A stretch of 64,000 nt of DNA from Pseudocercospora fijiensis CIRAD86 (taxonomy: Eukaryota; Ascomycota; Dothideomycetes; Mycosphaerellales; Mycosphaerellaceae): the NCBI RefSeq assembly GCF_000340215.1, contig NW_006921535.1:186001-250000 (forward strand), read 5' to 3'. Within the stretch, counting starts at the first letter, position 1. Every line of letters begins with the position of its first letter. Both the position numbers and the translations under genes were made by a program. The notes under the pieces were generated by a model. That model was not told where the DNA came from. It was given only the letters and a program-made list of their open reading frames with translations, and made no database searches. Below are positions 49,282 through 61,556 of the stretch, piece after piece.

Positions 49282-49627
49282 TATTACGGATCTAATTAGT
49301 TAGAGTCCTTATATAATCTTAGAGCGACGCTAAGACTAGTAGGCTAAGCTGTCGCTCTATCTTACTAGGAGCGATAGGAGCGGTCGAGAGCGATAGCGTC
49401 GCTTACGTCGCTTACGACTATAGACAAGATATCTCCTTTATATTTAGGAACGCCGGAATGCCCTTATAGCTCGAGGCGTTCAACTTATATTACCTACTTA
49501 CTAATTGGAATTACCTTTATACCAATTATTCTGTCTCTGCCTCCCGCTTGTATTAGCCTCTCTAAAGAAGCCTCGGCTTGCACGTGATAAGAAGTCACTT
49601 AACGATCTGTCGCGAGTAACCGTAATA
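49282..49627 (+). repeat. Element C 3' LTR
   Basis: It is 346 bp; element B resumes immediately afterwards. Confidence 0.9.
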
Positions 49628-49632
49628 CCCCG

Positions 49633-52600
49633 AGACTAGGCCCGAGTCGACCGTACTGCCGCTAAGTACCGAAAAGCCCTTTTAGCCGCTAATGCTACCC
49701 CTATAGGCTAACCTTCGAAAAAAGAATAAGCGCCGCACTAACTGTTAGCCTTATGCGGCGTAAAACTATCGATATTATACTAGCTATTATACGCACCTAC
49801 CTTATATAGGACACGTATAGAACTAACTATTAAACTAAGGTTATACTAGACCTAGGGAATTCAGTTAGTGCCCTTATTAGCTATCGCCTAGCTAAGCAAT
49901 TAGACCTTCGACAATTAAATAGAGCTAACCTACTAACCCTTACTTAGTTTAATAAAGCCCGGCACTTAACCTATAGAGCCTATTATATTCCTATAGTTCT
50001 AAAGGACGACCTCGGAAATAAACGCCTACTAGACTTTACTGCCTACGTAGTAGATATAGACAGCCTTCTATCCGATATTGTTATTAGCAACCCTGTTCTT
50101 AAGCACTACGCTGTTACTATAGACTTAGGCCTTTAATAGTAGCGATTTAGAATCGCTAGGAAAGAGGATATTAAGTATATCGACGCTAGCGAGTGCCCTA
50201 ACGATATTAGGGTCCTATTTATTAGCAACCTAATACCTACCGTAGCTAACCTAATAGTCGACCTATTAGGTAATAACGATAGGCCTATGCCCCCTAATAG
50301 CATAGACCCTAATTAGCTCGAACGTATACTAGAGCCTATTCGAGAGACCTATATTAATGTGTTTAAACACTACTTAGCATCGACATTGCCTATATTTAAA
50401 GAGACGGATTATAAGATTAATATAATAGAAGGCAAAGAGGTTCCTTTTAGTCTACTCTATAACCTTAGTAAAAGGGAGCTTGCTATATTGCGTAAGTACC
50501 TAGATAAGAACCTAGCTAATAGTCGAATTTAGTATAGCAATAGCCCTACTAGTATACTAATCCTATTTGTTCTAAAGAAGGATAGTAGCCTACGCCTATA
50601 TGTCGATTATCGTAGGCTTAATACTATTACTATTAAAGACCGCTGTCTACTTCCGCTTATTAATAAGACCCTCGATCGCCTTTCTAGTACCTACTACTAC
50701 ACTATATTAGACATTAACGACGCCTATTACCGCATCTGTATTCGCAAGGGCGATAAATAGAAGACAGCCTTTCGCACTCGTTATAGGCATTTCGAGTACT
50801 TAGTTATGCTATTCGGCTTAGCTAATACCCCTATAATGTTCCCGTCCTATATTAATTAGGCCCTTTCGGGCCTATTAGACTATCTCTATATAGTTTAGCT
50901 AGATAATATCCTAGTCTATACCTATTTACCTAATATTGCAGAATACTAGGCTATAGTACGTAAGGTATTCGATCGCCTAAGAGCCTATAGCCTATATTAC
51001 AAGCCTTCTAAATGCACCTTTACTACTAAAGAGGTGTCCTTCCTTAGCTTCCTCGTATTAACCGAGGGTATTAAGGCTAATCCTAACCGGATTAAGACTA
51101 TTACTAAGTAGCTAATACCTACTAGTATTAAGGAACTTTAGTTATTCCTCGGCTTCGCTAATTTCTATCGTCGGTTTATTAAGGGCTATTTACGGCATAT
51201 AATACCCCTAACTAAGCTTACTAAAACTAAGGCCAACCTATCTAGAGAGTTCAAATAGACTAATAGAGTATAAGCCGCTTTTAACGGCCTAAAGCAACGC
51301 TTTACTAAAGTCCCCTTACTATACTATTTCGTGCTAAGTAAATAGATCTAGATTGAGACTAACGCTTTATAGTTCGCTATATCGGCTATTATGTTATAGC
51401 AATTAGATAATAACTATTACTAGCACCTAATTGCCTTCTTTTTACAGAAGATAATTAATACTAAGCGTCGCTACGAGACCTACGAGTAAGAGCTCCTAGC
51501 TATTATCGAGGCCTTTAAGCACTAGCGCTACTATCTCGATAGTATATAGTATACTATTTAGGTCTATACGGACTATAACAACCTCCGCAGAATTGCGAAG
51601 GTTGCTAGGGTTATAGGTCGATAGGCTAGATAGGCCGTCTACCTCGCCGGGTTCGATTTTAATATATTATACTAGCTAGGCGTAAGTAACCCTACCGATA
51701 GCCTATCGAGGCGACCTAATTACGATAGCGAAACCTAACACATTAATTCTTTGTTTCTAACCCTGTAGTATAAGATTGCTATAGCCCGTATTATTAATAA
51801 GTATGCGTAGGATAAGCGGCTTACCGGACTCCGCGACGGCTTAAAGTATATTAATGCTCTTGCTATATTAATAGTGCGTATTAAGGCAAGGGCTAAGGAC
51901 ATAGATAGGAGAAGTTATAATAACTCCCTAGTCGATATCGCTATATATAGTAATAGCGATTAAAGCACTAATATAGTTAATCCGGCTACTAGTGCTATTA
52001 GATATATATAATACGTACCTCGTTTAATAGCGAGGGTGCTATTAAATAACCTTGCAAATAGGGATAGTTAATCGTTTACAGATAAGCTATTACGTACTTA
52101 GCAGAGGGACGCCTTTACTACTAAACGTATCGACAAGCTTATAAGTAGGCGAAAGACTTGATCTAGTAAGAGTAACAATAATTAGTCGATCGACGACAAG
52201 GGTTGCTTAAAGTTTAAAGGCAGATACTATGTCCCCGCTAAACAATCGATTAGACAAGAGCTTTTAAAGAGGCACTATAACAGTAAGCTCGCTAGTTACT
52301 ATAGTATAGAGAGGTCGCACGAGCTACTATCGCGTATATACTACTAGCTAAATAGTAAGCGGCATATAAAGGAATATATATAGACCTATATAGTATACTA
52401 GCGAGTTAAAGCACTAAAACACTTACTATTTGGCGAGTTGTCTTTACTCCCTGTTCTAAAGAAGCTATTTGCTAAGCTTATAATAGATTTTATTATAGGC
52501 CTTCCGCCTACTAAGCGTAGGGGTAGCAAGGATATATATAATGCTATCCTAGTTATTATAGACTAGTTTACTAAGGGCGCTCGTTATATCCCTGCTCGGA

Positions 52601-53620
52601 AGGATTAGACTGCTATTAATATAGCTAAAGCACTATAGAACAATATCTTCTGTACCTATTAGGGAACCCCTAAAGGGATAGTCTCCGATAGAGGCTCGAT
52701 ATTTATATCTTATTATTAGAGCGAGATTTGCCTATAGCTAAGACTTAAGCATCGCCTGTCTATAGCATTCTATCTATAAACAGATAGTTAGACCGAGAGG
52801 CAGAATACTACCCTATAGTAGTGCCTACGTAGTTATATTAACGAAAACCCTAACGACTAGGTCAACCTCCTATAACTAGCCGAATTCGTATATAATAACA
52901 GTGTTTACTTATCGACTAAGGTTTTACTATATATAGCTATAATAGGCTAGAACGCTGCTATACTATAAGACCCCCTATCGCTCGAGGCCGAGCGTAAGGA
53001 AAGGGAAGCGGGTTAACCTAAGACACTAGCGGCTATTAAGAGAGTTCAAAAGATGCGAGAAATCTATACTAAGATAGCTAAGAAACTAATAAAGGCTTAT
53101 AAGTACTAGAAGACCTGCTACGATAAGCGCTATATACTAATAACCTTTAAATAAGGCGATATAGTTATACTTAGTACGAAGAACCTCCGTATCCGTAAGC
53201 ACCTATTACCTAATAGCAAAACAAGGCCTAAGCTCGTACTAAGATATATTAGCCTATTCCGTATTCGAGAGGCTAAGGGCATACAGGCCTATTAGTTGTA
53301 GCTTCTACCTTATTATACTATCTATAATACCTTCTATATATCCCTCCTTAAGCTATACTACCTACGCGAAGGGGATAAAGCACCTACTAAATCCGAGGAT
53401 ATACTAGCTAATAGCGAAGAGCTGTAGTCTATAGAACGTATTCTAAAGCACTAGACTAGGTAAGGCAAGAAGGAATACCTCCTAAGATAGCAAGGCTATT
53501 TACCTAAATAGGACTCGTAGGAAGCTAAAGCCTCTTTTAAAGATATAACTAAGTTGTTAGATAAATATTAGACTAGTATAAAGAATAAGAAGAAGGCTAA
53601 GGGCCTATAATATCGCCTAG
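49633..53620 (+). pseudogene. Element B pol
   Basis: Protease lies near 49845-49890 (LDLGNSVSALISYRLAKQ). RT lies near 50400-51250, with DSSLRLYVDYRRLNTITIKD and a catalytic box reading LDN in place of LDD, the same change as in A. RNase H, integrase and a chromodomain relic follow to about 53530. Stops are frequent. Confidence 0.82.
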
Positions 53621-54782
53621 GAATAATGCTACCCTCGGGGTGCTATTAGCTAACTAATTAGAGGCCGGCAAACTAGGATAATAAGACTATACTACTATAG
53701 TAAACGTGCACCGAGTGTTAATAAGCGCGCTATAACGCGTTAACTATTCGCTGCTCCTCTAGGAAACTACCTCTTTACTAGCGTACCTTATAAGACCCTC
53801 CTCTTAGCGCCCCCTTTTATTTTATCGAGATCTCGGAGCCTAGACGGTCGGCGGGGAAAGCGCGCGGATAGTAATAATAATAATAACGACGGCGCGGCCG
53901 GCGCGGCTATATTAGTAATAGTGTTATAGAGTGTATTATTAGTTAAAGAAAAAGAAGATTAGAAGCGAGGTAAAGTTAGTACTAAGACGACTAGCGCCGC
54001 TATTATTAATCTTACTTACTATTGTCGCTACGCCTACGAAGATAACCTTACCTATACTATAGCCTAAGGCTAAGGCACTAGGTTAAAAGGGGTTAAGCCG
54101 TTCGAAGGACTTAGGGACTAAAAAGGTTAAACGATTAATAGACTAACTAAGAGTAAAACTATAGAGCTAAGCTAGCTAGAGTCGATCTTACGGATAATAG
54201 GTTACTTCTCGATCTTTCCGACCCTTTAAGCGAGGCGAACCTTAACTACTGCACTTATAATAGCCTTTACCTATAGAAACTAGACGAGCTATGTTTTTTG
54301 AAAGATAAGATAAGATTAACAAGTAAAGGCTGCTAAACCTAACTAATTAGGGCTAGTGAAACTACGATAGTAAATAATAGCCCTCGTAATAATAAGAACA
54401 ACCCTCGAAAGCGGACATTACTAGGTCTTTTAAGAGTAGACGCAAAGAACTTAATACGATATTACTTAGAACGGAGGTAGTGCTATAATACCTCGTACGC
54501 CTACCTATTATAGTAGGGAAGGCGCGCTCGTATTATAATTAGTCGATAGTCCTCAATTCTCGTAGTTATATATCACTTTATTATATATAGGGATAGCGTA
54601 GTTAGAGTTAAACATTGTGTTATATTAGAGGTAAGGTTTAATACGGTTATATAATTAGGTAGTTAAGCGTTTAATTTAGCGCGGACTAAGCGGCTTATTA
54701 GACCTGCTAAGTTAGTAGTAATAGAGGTTAAGATTAGAATATAGACAGGCTACGAGGGCGCGGCCTTTAGAAGGGAAGCGTA

Positions 54783-54971
54783 TATTAGAGGTTACACGTA
54801 ATTAGCATATAACTAGACCGAGTAAAGCTAGGGTCCTAATCCCTTAGGCTAGGCTTAGCGCTTAGCGTTAGGCTAACTAGCCTGCCTTCCTCCCTCTCCT
54901 CTTAGATCTCTATCGAATACTATACTAATTTACTACTACCCTATCTACCTGCTAATATAACCCTTCTTACA
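54783..54971 (+). repeat. Element B 3' LTR
   Basis: It is 189 bp, starting tattagaggttacacgtaa and ending cccttcttaca, followed by the ATAAC duplication. Confidence 0.9.
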
Positions 54972-54976
54972 ATAAC

Positions 54977-56830
54977 GATATCGATCTCCTAGATAAGGGA
55001 GAATCTAAGGAAATAGAGAGAGATTCTAAAACCGAAGACGATACTTCGAAACTATAAGACGAAGACGATTTAAATAAAAACGACAAAAGGCCTACTACTC
55101 CTACGGATTCGAATATAAACGAAGGAGGACTACGAAGGACTTCGAGGGTCCCTAAAGCACCTAAGAGACTAAGGGACGAAATAGGGCTAGCAGCTCTAAA
55201 AGTCAACTATTAAAAGGCTTTCGAAATACCTACCTCCGAGACCTATATAGAAGCTATTACCGGCCCTTACTCCCGATAGTAGAAAGACGCTATTAAAGAA
55301 TATATCGAGTCCTTAACGGCTAATAATACCTACGAGATTATCGACTATCCTAAGCTAAAGGACAGAAAAGGGCATATAAACGTTATTACTCCGAAATAGG
55401 TATTTAAAGTAAAAATACTACCGAACGGACAAATCGATAAATTTAAGGCGAGATTAGTAGGAAAGGGCTTTACGCAACGCTACGGAATCGATTACTTTAA
55501 GACGTTTTCTCCGGTAATACGTCTCGAAAGCCTACGCCTTCTCCTAGCTATCGCCGCTAGTAAAGGACTTGCTATATTCTAAATAGACGTAGTAAGTGCC
55601 TACCTACTAGGAGAACTAACGGAGAAAGTCTACCTAGCTATCCCGGAAGGCCTAGATGTCCCTAGAACTAATAAAGTACTTAAACTCCTAAAAGGAGTAC
55701 TAGGACTAAAACAATACGGACGAGTTTAGAATAAGACTATTACGGCCTTCTTTAAAGAATACGACCTCTACGCTATACCCGCGGATCAATCGGTCTTCGT
55801 TAATAGCGACTATACGCTAATAGTTGCGTTATACGTCGACGATCTTATTATACTAGCGAAGACAGAAGCGGAGGTTAAACCGCTAAAGGACGGGCTTATA
55901 TAGAGGTTCGAAATAAAGGATCTAGGTCCCGCTAAGTTTATACTAGGCGTACGAATCGAGAGAGAGGCCGACAGATCTATACTACTAGATTAAAGGCACT
56001 ATATCGAAAATACGCTTAGAGAAGAGGGCTTAGATCTAGACGAAACCTTCTAAGTATCGACTCTAGCAAACGGATATACGAATTTACTACCTATAATAAA
56101 GAACGAGGAGGTAGTAGATATCCGGAGATACTAACGACTAATCGGAAAACTAAATTAGACCGTACGAGCTACGAGGCCGGATATATCTTTTCTAACGCAA
56201 AGACTAAGCTAATCTACGGTAAATCCGGCTAGAAGATACTACGACGGAGGTATCTACGGCCTTAGATACCTAGGGAACACTCGGGACTACTATATAAAGT
56301 ATAGTCCTATCCTAAAGAACGAAAACAATACGAGTACTCTAGTTACTCGGTTACCGGTTATCTATACCGATTCGGATTACGCGGCGGACTTAACTAGGAA
56401 GTTAACGATAGGATATATATCCCTACTAGCCGGAGGACCTATATCTTAGTCTACTAAACTATAAAGGTCCGTAACGACTAGTACTACGGAAGCCGAATAC
56501 TTAGCGCTATCCTACGCCGCAAAAGAAGCTATTTAGATCCGAAATTTCCTCGAGTAAGTCGGATACCTTACGGAAGACGACTATAAAGAACCTACGATTA
56601 TCTACGGGGATAATAAGGCGGCTATCGCTTTAGTACGAAATCCGGAATTTTATTCTAGAACGAAACATATCGACGTAGCGGTATATTACGTACGGGAACT
56701 AGTCGAGGATAAGCTAGTCGATATAAAGTATATTCCGATAAAGGACTAACTCGCGGACTTCCTTACTAAGCCCCTAATAAAAGGGAAGTTCGAAGAAAAC
56801 GTAAAAAGAGTCCTAGGGATAAAAACGATT
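54977..56830 (+). pseudogene. Copia reverse transcriptase and RNase H, 3' part
   Basis: This is the continuation of the copia pol gene after element B. The RT signature [20 protein letters not shown] is near 55445-55505, the catalytic YVDD is intact near 55830, and RNase H follows with SVTTSTTEAEYLAL near 56465-56510. Stops break the frame. Confidence 0.85.
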
Positions 56831-56885
56831 AAGAAGGTTAGGACTTAGCTATTTAGTTTACGACTAGATAGCTAAGTAGAGGGAG

Positions 56886-57083
56886 TATTAGAATACTCGA
56901 GAATATACGAGTCTAGTTGAATTTATAAGTAAGAGAAGGAGAAGGAAGTTATAAGATTATTTACTTACGGCTTAGTAATAGCTTATAATTCTTAGCGCTA
57001 GGGTATATAAGTAGCTAGTAAGTCCTTTGTTCGAATAGCAAGCAATCCTAAAGGTTTACCGCTTATCTATATTATTTACAATA
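56886..57083 (+). repeat. Copia 3' LTR
   Basis: It is 198 bp, followed by the attag target duplication. Confidence 0.9.
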
Positions 57084-57088
57084 ATTAG

Positions 57089-58323
57089 CTATAGTATCGA
57101 ATTCTACGTCTATTATTTTCTTAATTCTTCTTTTCTACGTTATTATTCTACTAAGTAGCTAGTATAGATATTAGAAGTTACTATATAATATTCTATAGTA
57201 TATATTACTAATAATATACTCTTGCCGAGACCGGAGCGGCCCTAGGTCTGTAGATTCTCGAATAGCTAGAGTGGATTCTCGAATAGCCTCGCACCTGGCG
57301 TTTTCCCTGACAAGGCCGATGATCCTTGCTAGGCAGTCCCTGGCGGAAACACGTTTAGAGCGAATCATCATCCCTGCTTCCGCCAGTCATCCCTCCCAAA
57401 GTTCCCTGTCACGAGCACTCGGCACCTGCTTGGGCAGCACTATCCGTGCCATCTAGCCATCTGCATTGGACACAGGTGTGAACAGATCCAGGTGTTGTTA
57501 TATGTTTCAATACTAACTGCTACTGCATGGCTTTCTTACAATTTACCATGATATCGGCACTTTATTCTATACTGTGCGCTCAACAATCTACTTTGTAGTG
57601 CAGTGTTCAACGCGGCTCTCCGTGCCTCCGTCAAGGCTGATAGCATACCACACTCTCCAGAACATCTTATCAAGATGACATGCGGATCCCCAACGGTGTA
57701 CCGATAATACAGTAATAACGTTATATGGTTGGCGAGACTTACTCCCCTGGCCATCCTGGATCGGCCGTGGACAAGCTTTAACGTTTGCGAGCGAATGTCC
57801 TGTAAGACTAGGTTTGCTAACCGGGGGGCTTACAATTCAGGCACAGCTTCATGGTGCACGACTTGCAAAACCCGGGGTAAGTTGTATCAGATGGAAGATT
57901 GCCGGAGTCGTCGGCAGATTTGATCAACACCTCTGCGGAACTACCATGTGAAAGAAGCCTGTCGTGCTCGACCGACCACAATTGCTCGCCCCATTCCGGG
58001 ATTCAGCGACAACGCCAGAACCGGTCGACTGCCCTCACAAATACTTCGCCCAGGTCCAGATCCAGGAAGTGTCGGGAAAGTGCCCTTGAAAGTAGCAGGG
58101 TCTACTCGAATTGGAAAATGTGCTGAAGTGCAGCCCTCAGCGGATCCCAGCCATGCGCAAGTAAGCGTAGTTCTCTTCCAACCCCCATCTGGAACTCGAT
58201 ATTCTTTCCACTCGATGCCATTGAGGTCGCATCGCAAAGGAAGTCACTGACGGGCCCATCGCCCTCGCTGGGCATCGAATACCACGAGTCGAGAACATAC
58301 TTGAATCACCATCGCCCACAAAC
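57089..58323. other. Right repeat border and rhodopsin-gene upstream region
   Basis: RIP-type sequence continues to about 57235, probably the right part of the relic that starts at 30086. Normal composition follows, with a 14-bp direct repeat (gattctcgaatagc at 57253 and 57274). No gene is supported up to the rhodopsin-like start. Confidence 0.5.
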
Positions 58324-59742
58324 ATGTCACGCTTTACCCGGAGACAGATGGGTCCTCCGCCTGACCCAGCGTACTGCGCGGAAAGCAATGCGCACGAAAT
58401 TCTCGGTACCACAGGAGGGCTGATGACTCTTGCTGTCATCATCATGGGCATGCGCTTTGTAGTGAGAGCGGCGATGCTGAAGTCGCTAGGCCCGGATGAC
58501 TATGTCATGCTGGCGGCCACGCTCATGGCCGTTGCAACATTCGCGTGCTTTGTCGGCGAGACTCATCACGGCGTCGGCAAACACATCCAGTGTATCACGC
58601 AAGTCGACTACGCTGCATTCGCAAAATGGCAGTGGTCCCATTCACTGGTCGTGATGTGGGGTGTCATCTTGGTCAAGATATCGATCGCACTATTCTTGAT
58701 GCGCATGGTGCCGCCGGGAAAGAGGTGGAAGAGCTTTCTGTGGGCGGTCATTGGTATGTGTCCATTCTCCAGCTGTATCGTGCGTACATGACTGACGGCG
58801 CCATCAGCTTTCCTGGTTGCCTTCATGCTTGCGTGCTCCGGAACCTTGATCTGGCAATGCGTTCCGATTGATGCTGCGTGGAATTTAAGTAAGAAGGCAA
58901 CCGCGAAATGCTTCTCCAACAACACATTCTCTGCCATCGGTCTGACGAACAGCTCCATCAACTGTACAACCGACTTCCTCCTCGCAGCGCTGCCAATACC
59001 GATCATCGTGAGACTGCAGGTCAACAGAAGGACGAAAGTCACCCTGGTGCTCATCCTCAGCTTGGGTTATCTTGCTTGCGCCGCTGGCATCGTCAAAGCA
59101 GTGAAACAAGCAAGATTCTTCGACGAAGCCGACCCTCTATGGCACAACGCCTTCAATGTCTGGAACCATATCGAGTTATGCGTTGGCATCGTGGCAGCGT
59201 CCCTACCGTCCCTGAAACCTCTGTTCGCCAAGATCATGTCGAGCACCAAAACAATGCTCAGTGGCTACTCTGGAGGAGGGAGCCTGGGTGACTCGAAGAA
59301 TAAGTCGCACAATACGTACTCCCGCCACCTTGCCCACGATCCAAAATACGCTCACGACATTCGCATGTCAGATATCAAGAACATGAGCAATCTCTCCGGC
59401 ACGACGTACGCCAACCACCACTCACGATCCATGTCCACGGGAAAGAGTGCCCTCCAGGCCGGCTCTCGCGATGATCCATTCTACGACCATTCCAATCCCG
59501 CCGACAGGCCGTATGCCGTCGCCATTACTACGGGCCCGGACAAAGACGACGCCACCAGTTGGGAAGACGTTGAAAACCATCGCAGCCTCAGCGAGGAGAG
59601 GCTGACCCATAATTCGCATAGCGTATACAAGCCCCCGAATGGCATACACAGGACCCCGAATGGCATGCACAAGACCCCGAATGGCATATATAAGACTACA
59701 GAAATTGTCAAGTCTTCATATGATCGCATCCCTGAGAGATGA
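58324..59742 (+). CDS. Seven-transmembrane rhodopsin/Pth11-like integral membrane protein
   Basis: Exons 58324-58753 and 58808-59742 encode 454 residues. The 54-bp intron (gtatgt...atcag) joins WAVI to AFLVAFMLA. The first ~310 residues hold about seven hydrophobic helices with the fungal rhodopsin-domain pattern: a GPDDYVMLAA block, HHGVGKH, WQWSHSLVVMWGVILVKISI, IWQCVPIDAAWN, and CTTDFLLAALPIPI. Such proteins sit in the plasma membrane and are often called Pth11-like receptors. No CFEM cysteines precede the helices. The C-terminal ~140 residues are hydrophilic and cytosolic, ending with three PPNGI/TPNGM/TPNGI repeats encoded by a 24-bp tandem repeat. The ligand is unknown. Confidence 0.88.
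59629..59700 (+). repeat. 24-bp in-frame tandem repeat, three units
   Basis: Units of the form ccgaatggcatacacaggac encode PNG-I/M-H/Y-R/K-T near the C-terminus of the rhodopsin-like protein. Length changes would keep the frame. Confidence 0.85.
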
Positions 59743-59756
59743 CACCGGGGGGAAAA

Positions 59757-59810
59757 GCAGAAAAAAACTAAATTTCTGCACAGTTGTGCAGAAATTTAGT
59801 TTTTTTCTGC
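59757..59810. repeat. Perfect 54-bp palindrome (26-bp arms, 2-bp centre)
   Basis: The left arm 59757-59782 starts gcagaaaaaaactaaattt. The right arm 59785-59810 is its exact reverse complement, ending ttttttctgc, with gt between. It starts 14 bp after the rhodopsin stop codon, so the mRNA 3' UTR would form a long hairpin. Confidence 0.95.
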
Positions 59811-60099
59811 AATAGGTCTTTTGAAGAAGAAGATTTTTTCCTTTGGGATGTGATGTATTATGTAGTATGTGATGACTTGATGATGAGTGTATGCAGGTTG
59901 GAAAGGCGTTGATCGGGGCTTGCTAGGCTTGTGATGATTATGATCATTGTGGCTGGAAGTGAAGAGCCTCACATGCATGCACTGACATGTGATGATCGCG
60001 GAGCGGAAGAACCTTGAAGGCACAGAGTAGTGCAGTTAGTGTCCTAGAGAGTGGAGATTCTAGAGCGCAAGCGCACGCACAAGGCTATCGGGACCCGGT
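59811..60099. other. Intergenic, normal composition
   Basis: This is 3' sequence of the rhodopsin gene, rich in tgatgatg-like stretches. No gene is seen. Confidence 0.5.
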
Positions 60100-61320
60100 A
60101 ACTAGGTTTAGGATTAGGAAACATTCCGGCACTTGTTACTCGACCGACATATATATATATATTATATATATATATATGCGACTTAAGAGATAGTATAATA
60201 AATAGATAGGTAGGCCCCCTTTTCGCTAGATTATTATAAAATATATATATATATAACTACTCTTTTTAGAAGCTAGAGGAGGGATATAGAAAAAAAGTAA
60301 AGAAAGTTTTTCCTATTAGCTAAGTATATTACTTAAAAATAGTAACCTAGGATAGAGTATTTAACTTTAGAGTTTAGAGTTTAGCGGGTATATATAATAT
60401 ACTATATCGAAGATTCGAAAATAATCTAGTAGGGAGTACCTTTTCTATAGTATTTAAACTTTACTATATATATACTACGATATCCTATAGCAAGGTCCGT
60501 AAATTATAGTAGGCCTAGAACGAGTAGAGTTTTTATCTAACTACCGATATAGGTCAAATCTACTATAATCGTAAGGGAGTAACTTACACTTTTACCTAGT
60601 TCTTTTCCTAATTTTTTAGAAGATTTTTTTTACTTAGAATATATAGTTATTATACTATTCTATCTATCGTATAAGTATATAAGGCTAATACTATAGCTTT
60701 ATAATATTTGTCTTTAGGCTCCTCGAGTCTTTAATAAAGACTTCTTCTATATACTAGACTATATATAGAAGAGCCGAGAACTAATCGACGCTAATTATAT
60801 AATAATATAGGTTAGATAGAGGAAGTTAGAAGGTAGAAGTTAGAAAATAGAAGGTAGGATAAAGTCTATATATAAAGAGCCTTAGAAGGAGGTAGCCTAC
60901 GACCTTAATCCTATCTTAAATTTAGTTAAAGACCTAACTTTTAGTAATATATACGAAAAATAACGCTTATTTCTAATTGTCTTTTAGTATCGATACGAGT
61001 AGTATAATCAATTTAAGATTCTACTACTCTATTCTAGAAATTAAACTACGCGATTCTCTTACTCTAGTATCTTAGTATTAGCTCTTCGAATTCTCCGAAT
61101 TATCTCTAGGACTACGTCTAATATAGAACGGTTAGAAGGAGTCTACTACCTACTATATAAAAAAAACTCCTTACGCTTTAATAGTAAGGGGCTAAAACGG
61201 AGATAGGGGAATAAGACGCCGGGGAAATAGAATAGAGCGGAGGTGCGGTTTAGTTTTAGTAGTAGGGAGGACATAAGGGTAGAGAATGTCTTTCGGTAAG
61301 CGAACGATAGAGACTATGCT
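60100..61320. repeat. RIP-degraded relic with AT dinucleotide runs
   Basis: CpA/TpG are depleted and stops occur in all frames. AT runs lie at about 60149-60177 and 60240-60256. No TIRs, LTRs or domains are recognised. Normal composition returns at about 61320. Confidence 0.7.
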
Positions 61321-61556
61321 TGATGGTAGGCGGAGGGATAGTGTGAGCGATGCTGCCAGATCCTTGTATATCACATCACGTTGGTGCCTGTTTCACATGC
61401 ATGGCTGAAAGTGAAACATCGGAGATAAGATGTCAGAATTTAGATGTCAGATGTCAGCTCGTGTCAGTGTTGGATTGGGATCTTGTCAAGCTACAGACTG
61501 CAATTCTTGAAACCCCCGGTGTCGTGGACAAGACAAGGCAAGACATTGCCTATCCT
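61321..61556. other. 3' flank of the carboxypeptidase gene
   Basis: Normal composition, presumed 3' UTR of the minus-strand gene ending at 61557. Confidence 0.5.

Larger units (their letters stand above)
42730..49627 (+). mobile_element. Gypsy element C (second chromovirus family), inside B
   Basis: Two 346-bp LTRs (42730-43075 and 49282-49627) start tattacggatctaattag and end gtaaca or gtaata. Flanks ccctg and ccccg match at four of five bases, an imperfect target duplication. A purine tract (aaggagggggatag) precedes the 3' LTR. The order gag, protease, RT, RNase H, integrase, chromodomain marks it as a chromovirus. Its LTR is unrelated to those of A and B. Confidence 0.9.
33833..54971 (+). 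mobile_element. Gypsy element B (chromovirus), hosts two further insertions
   Basis: The target duplication ATAAC is at 33828-33832 and 54972-54976. Each LTR is 189 bp; the 5' LTR is split by element A (33833-33931 plus 41121-41210) and the 3' LTR is 54783-54971. Gag occupies about 41211-42729, element C interrupts it, and pol continues from 49633 with protease, RT, RNase H, integrase and a chromodomain-like end near 53440-53530 (KKEYLL-QGYL). It is the same family as A but in opposite orientation. Confidence 0.9.
31206..57083 (+). mobile_element. Ty1/copia LTR retrotransposon, split by nested insertions
   Basis: Two 198-bp LTRs (31206-31403 and 56886-57083) start tgttagaatactcgag or its RIP form tattagaatactcgag and end ttacaata. 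The target duplication attag lies at 31201-31205 and 57084-57088. Domain order is gag, protease, integrase, RT, RNase H, which is the copia order. Gypsy element B inserted within the pol gene at 33833. Without nested DNA the element is about 4.7 kb. The LTRs differ at four positions by eye, three of them C/T or G/A in RIP context. Confidence 0.92.
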
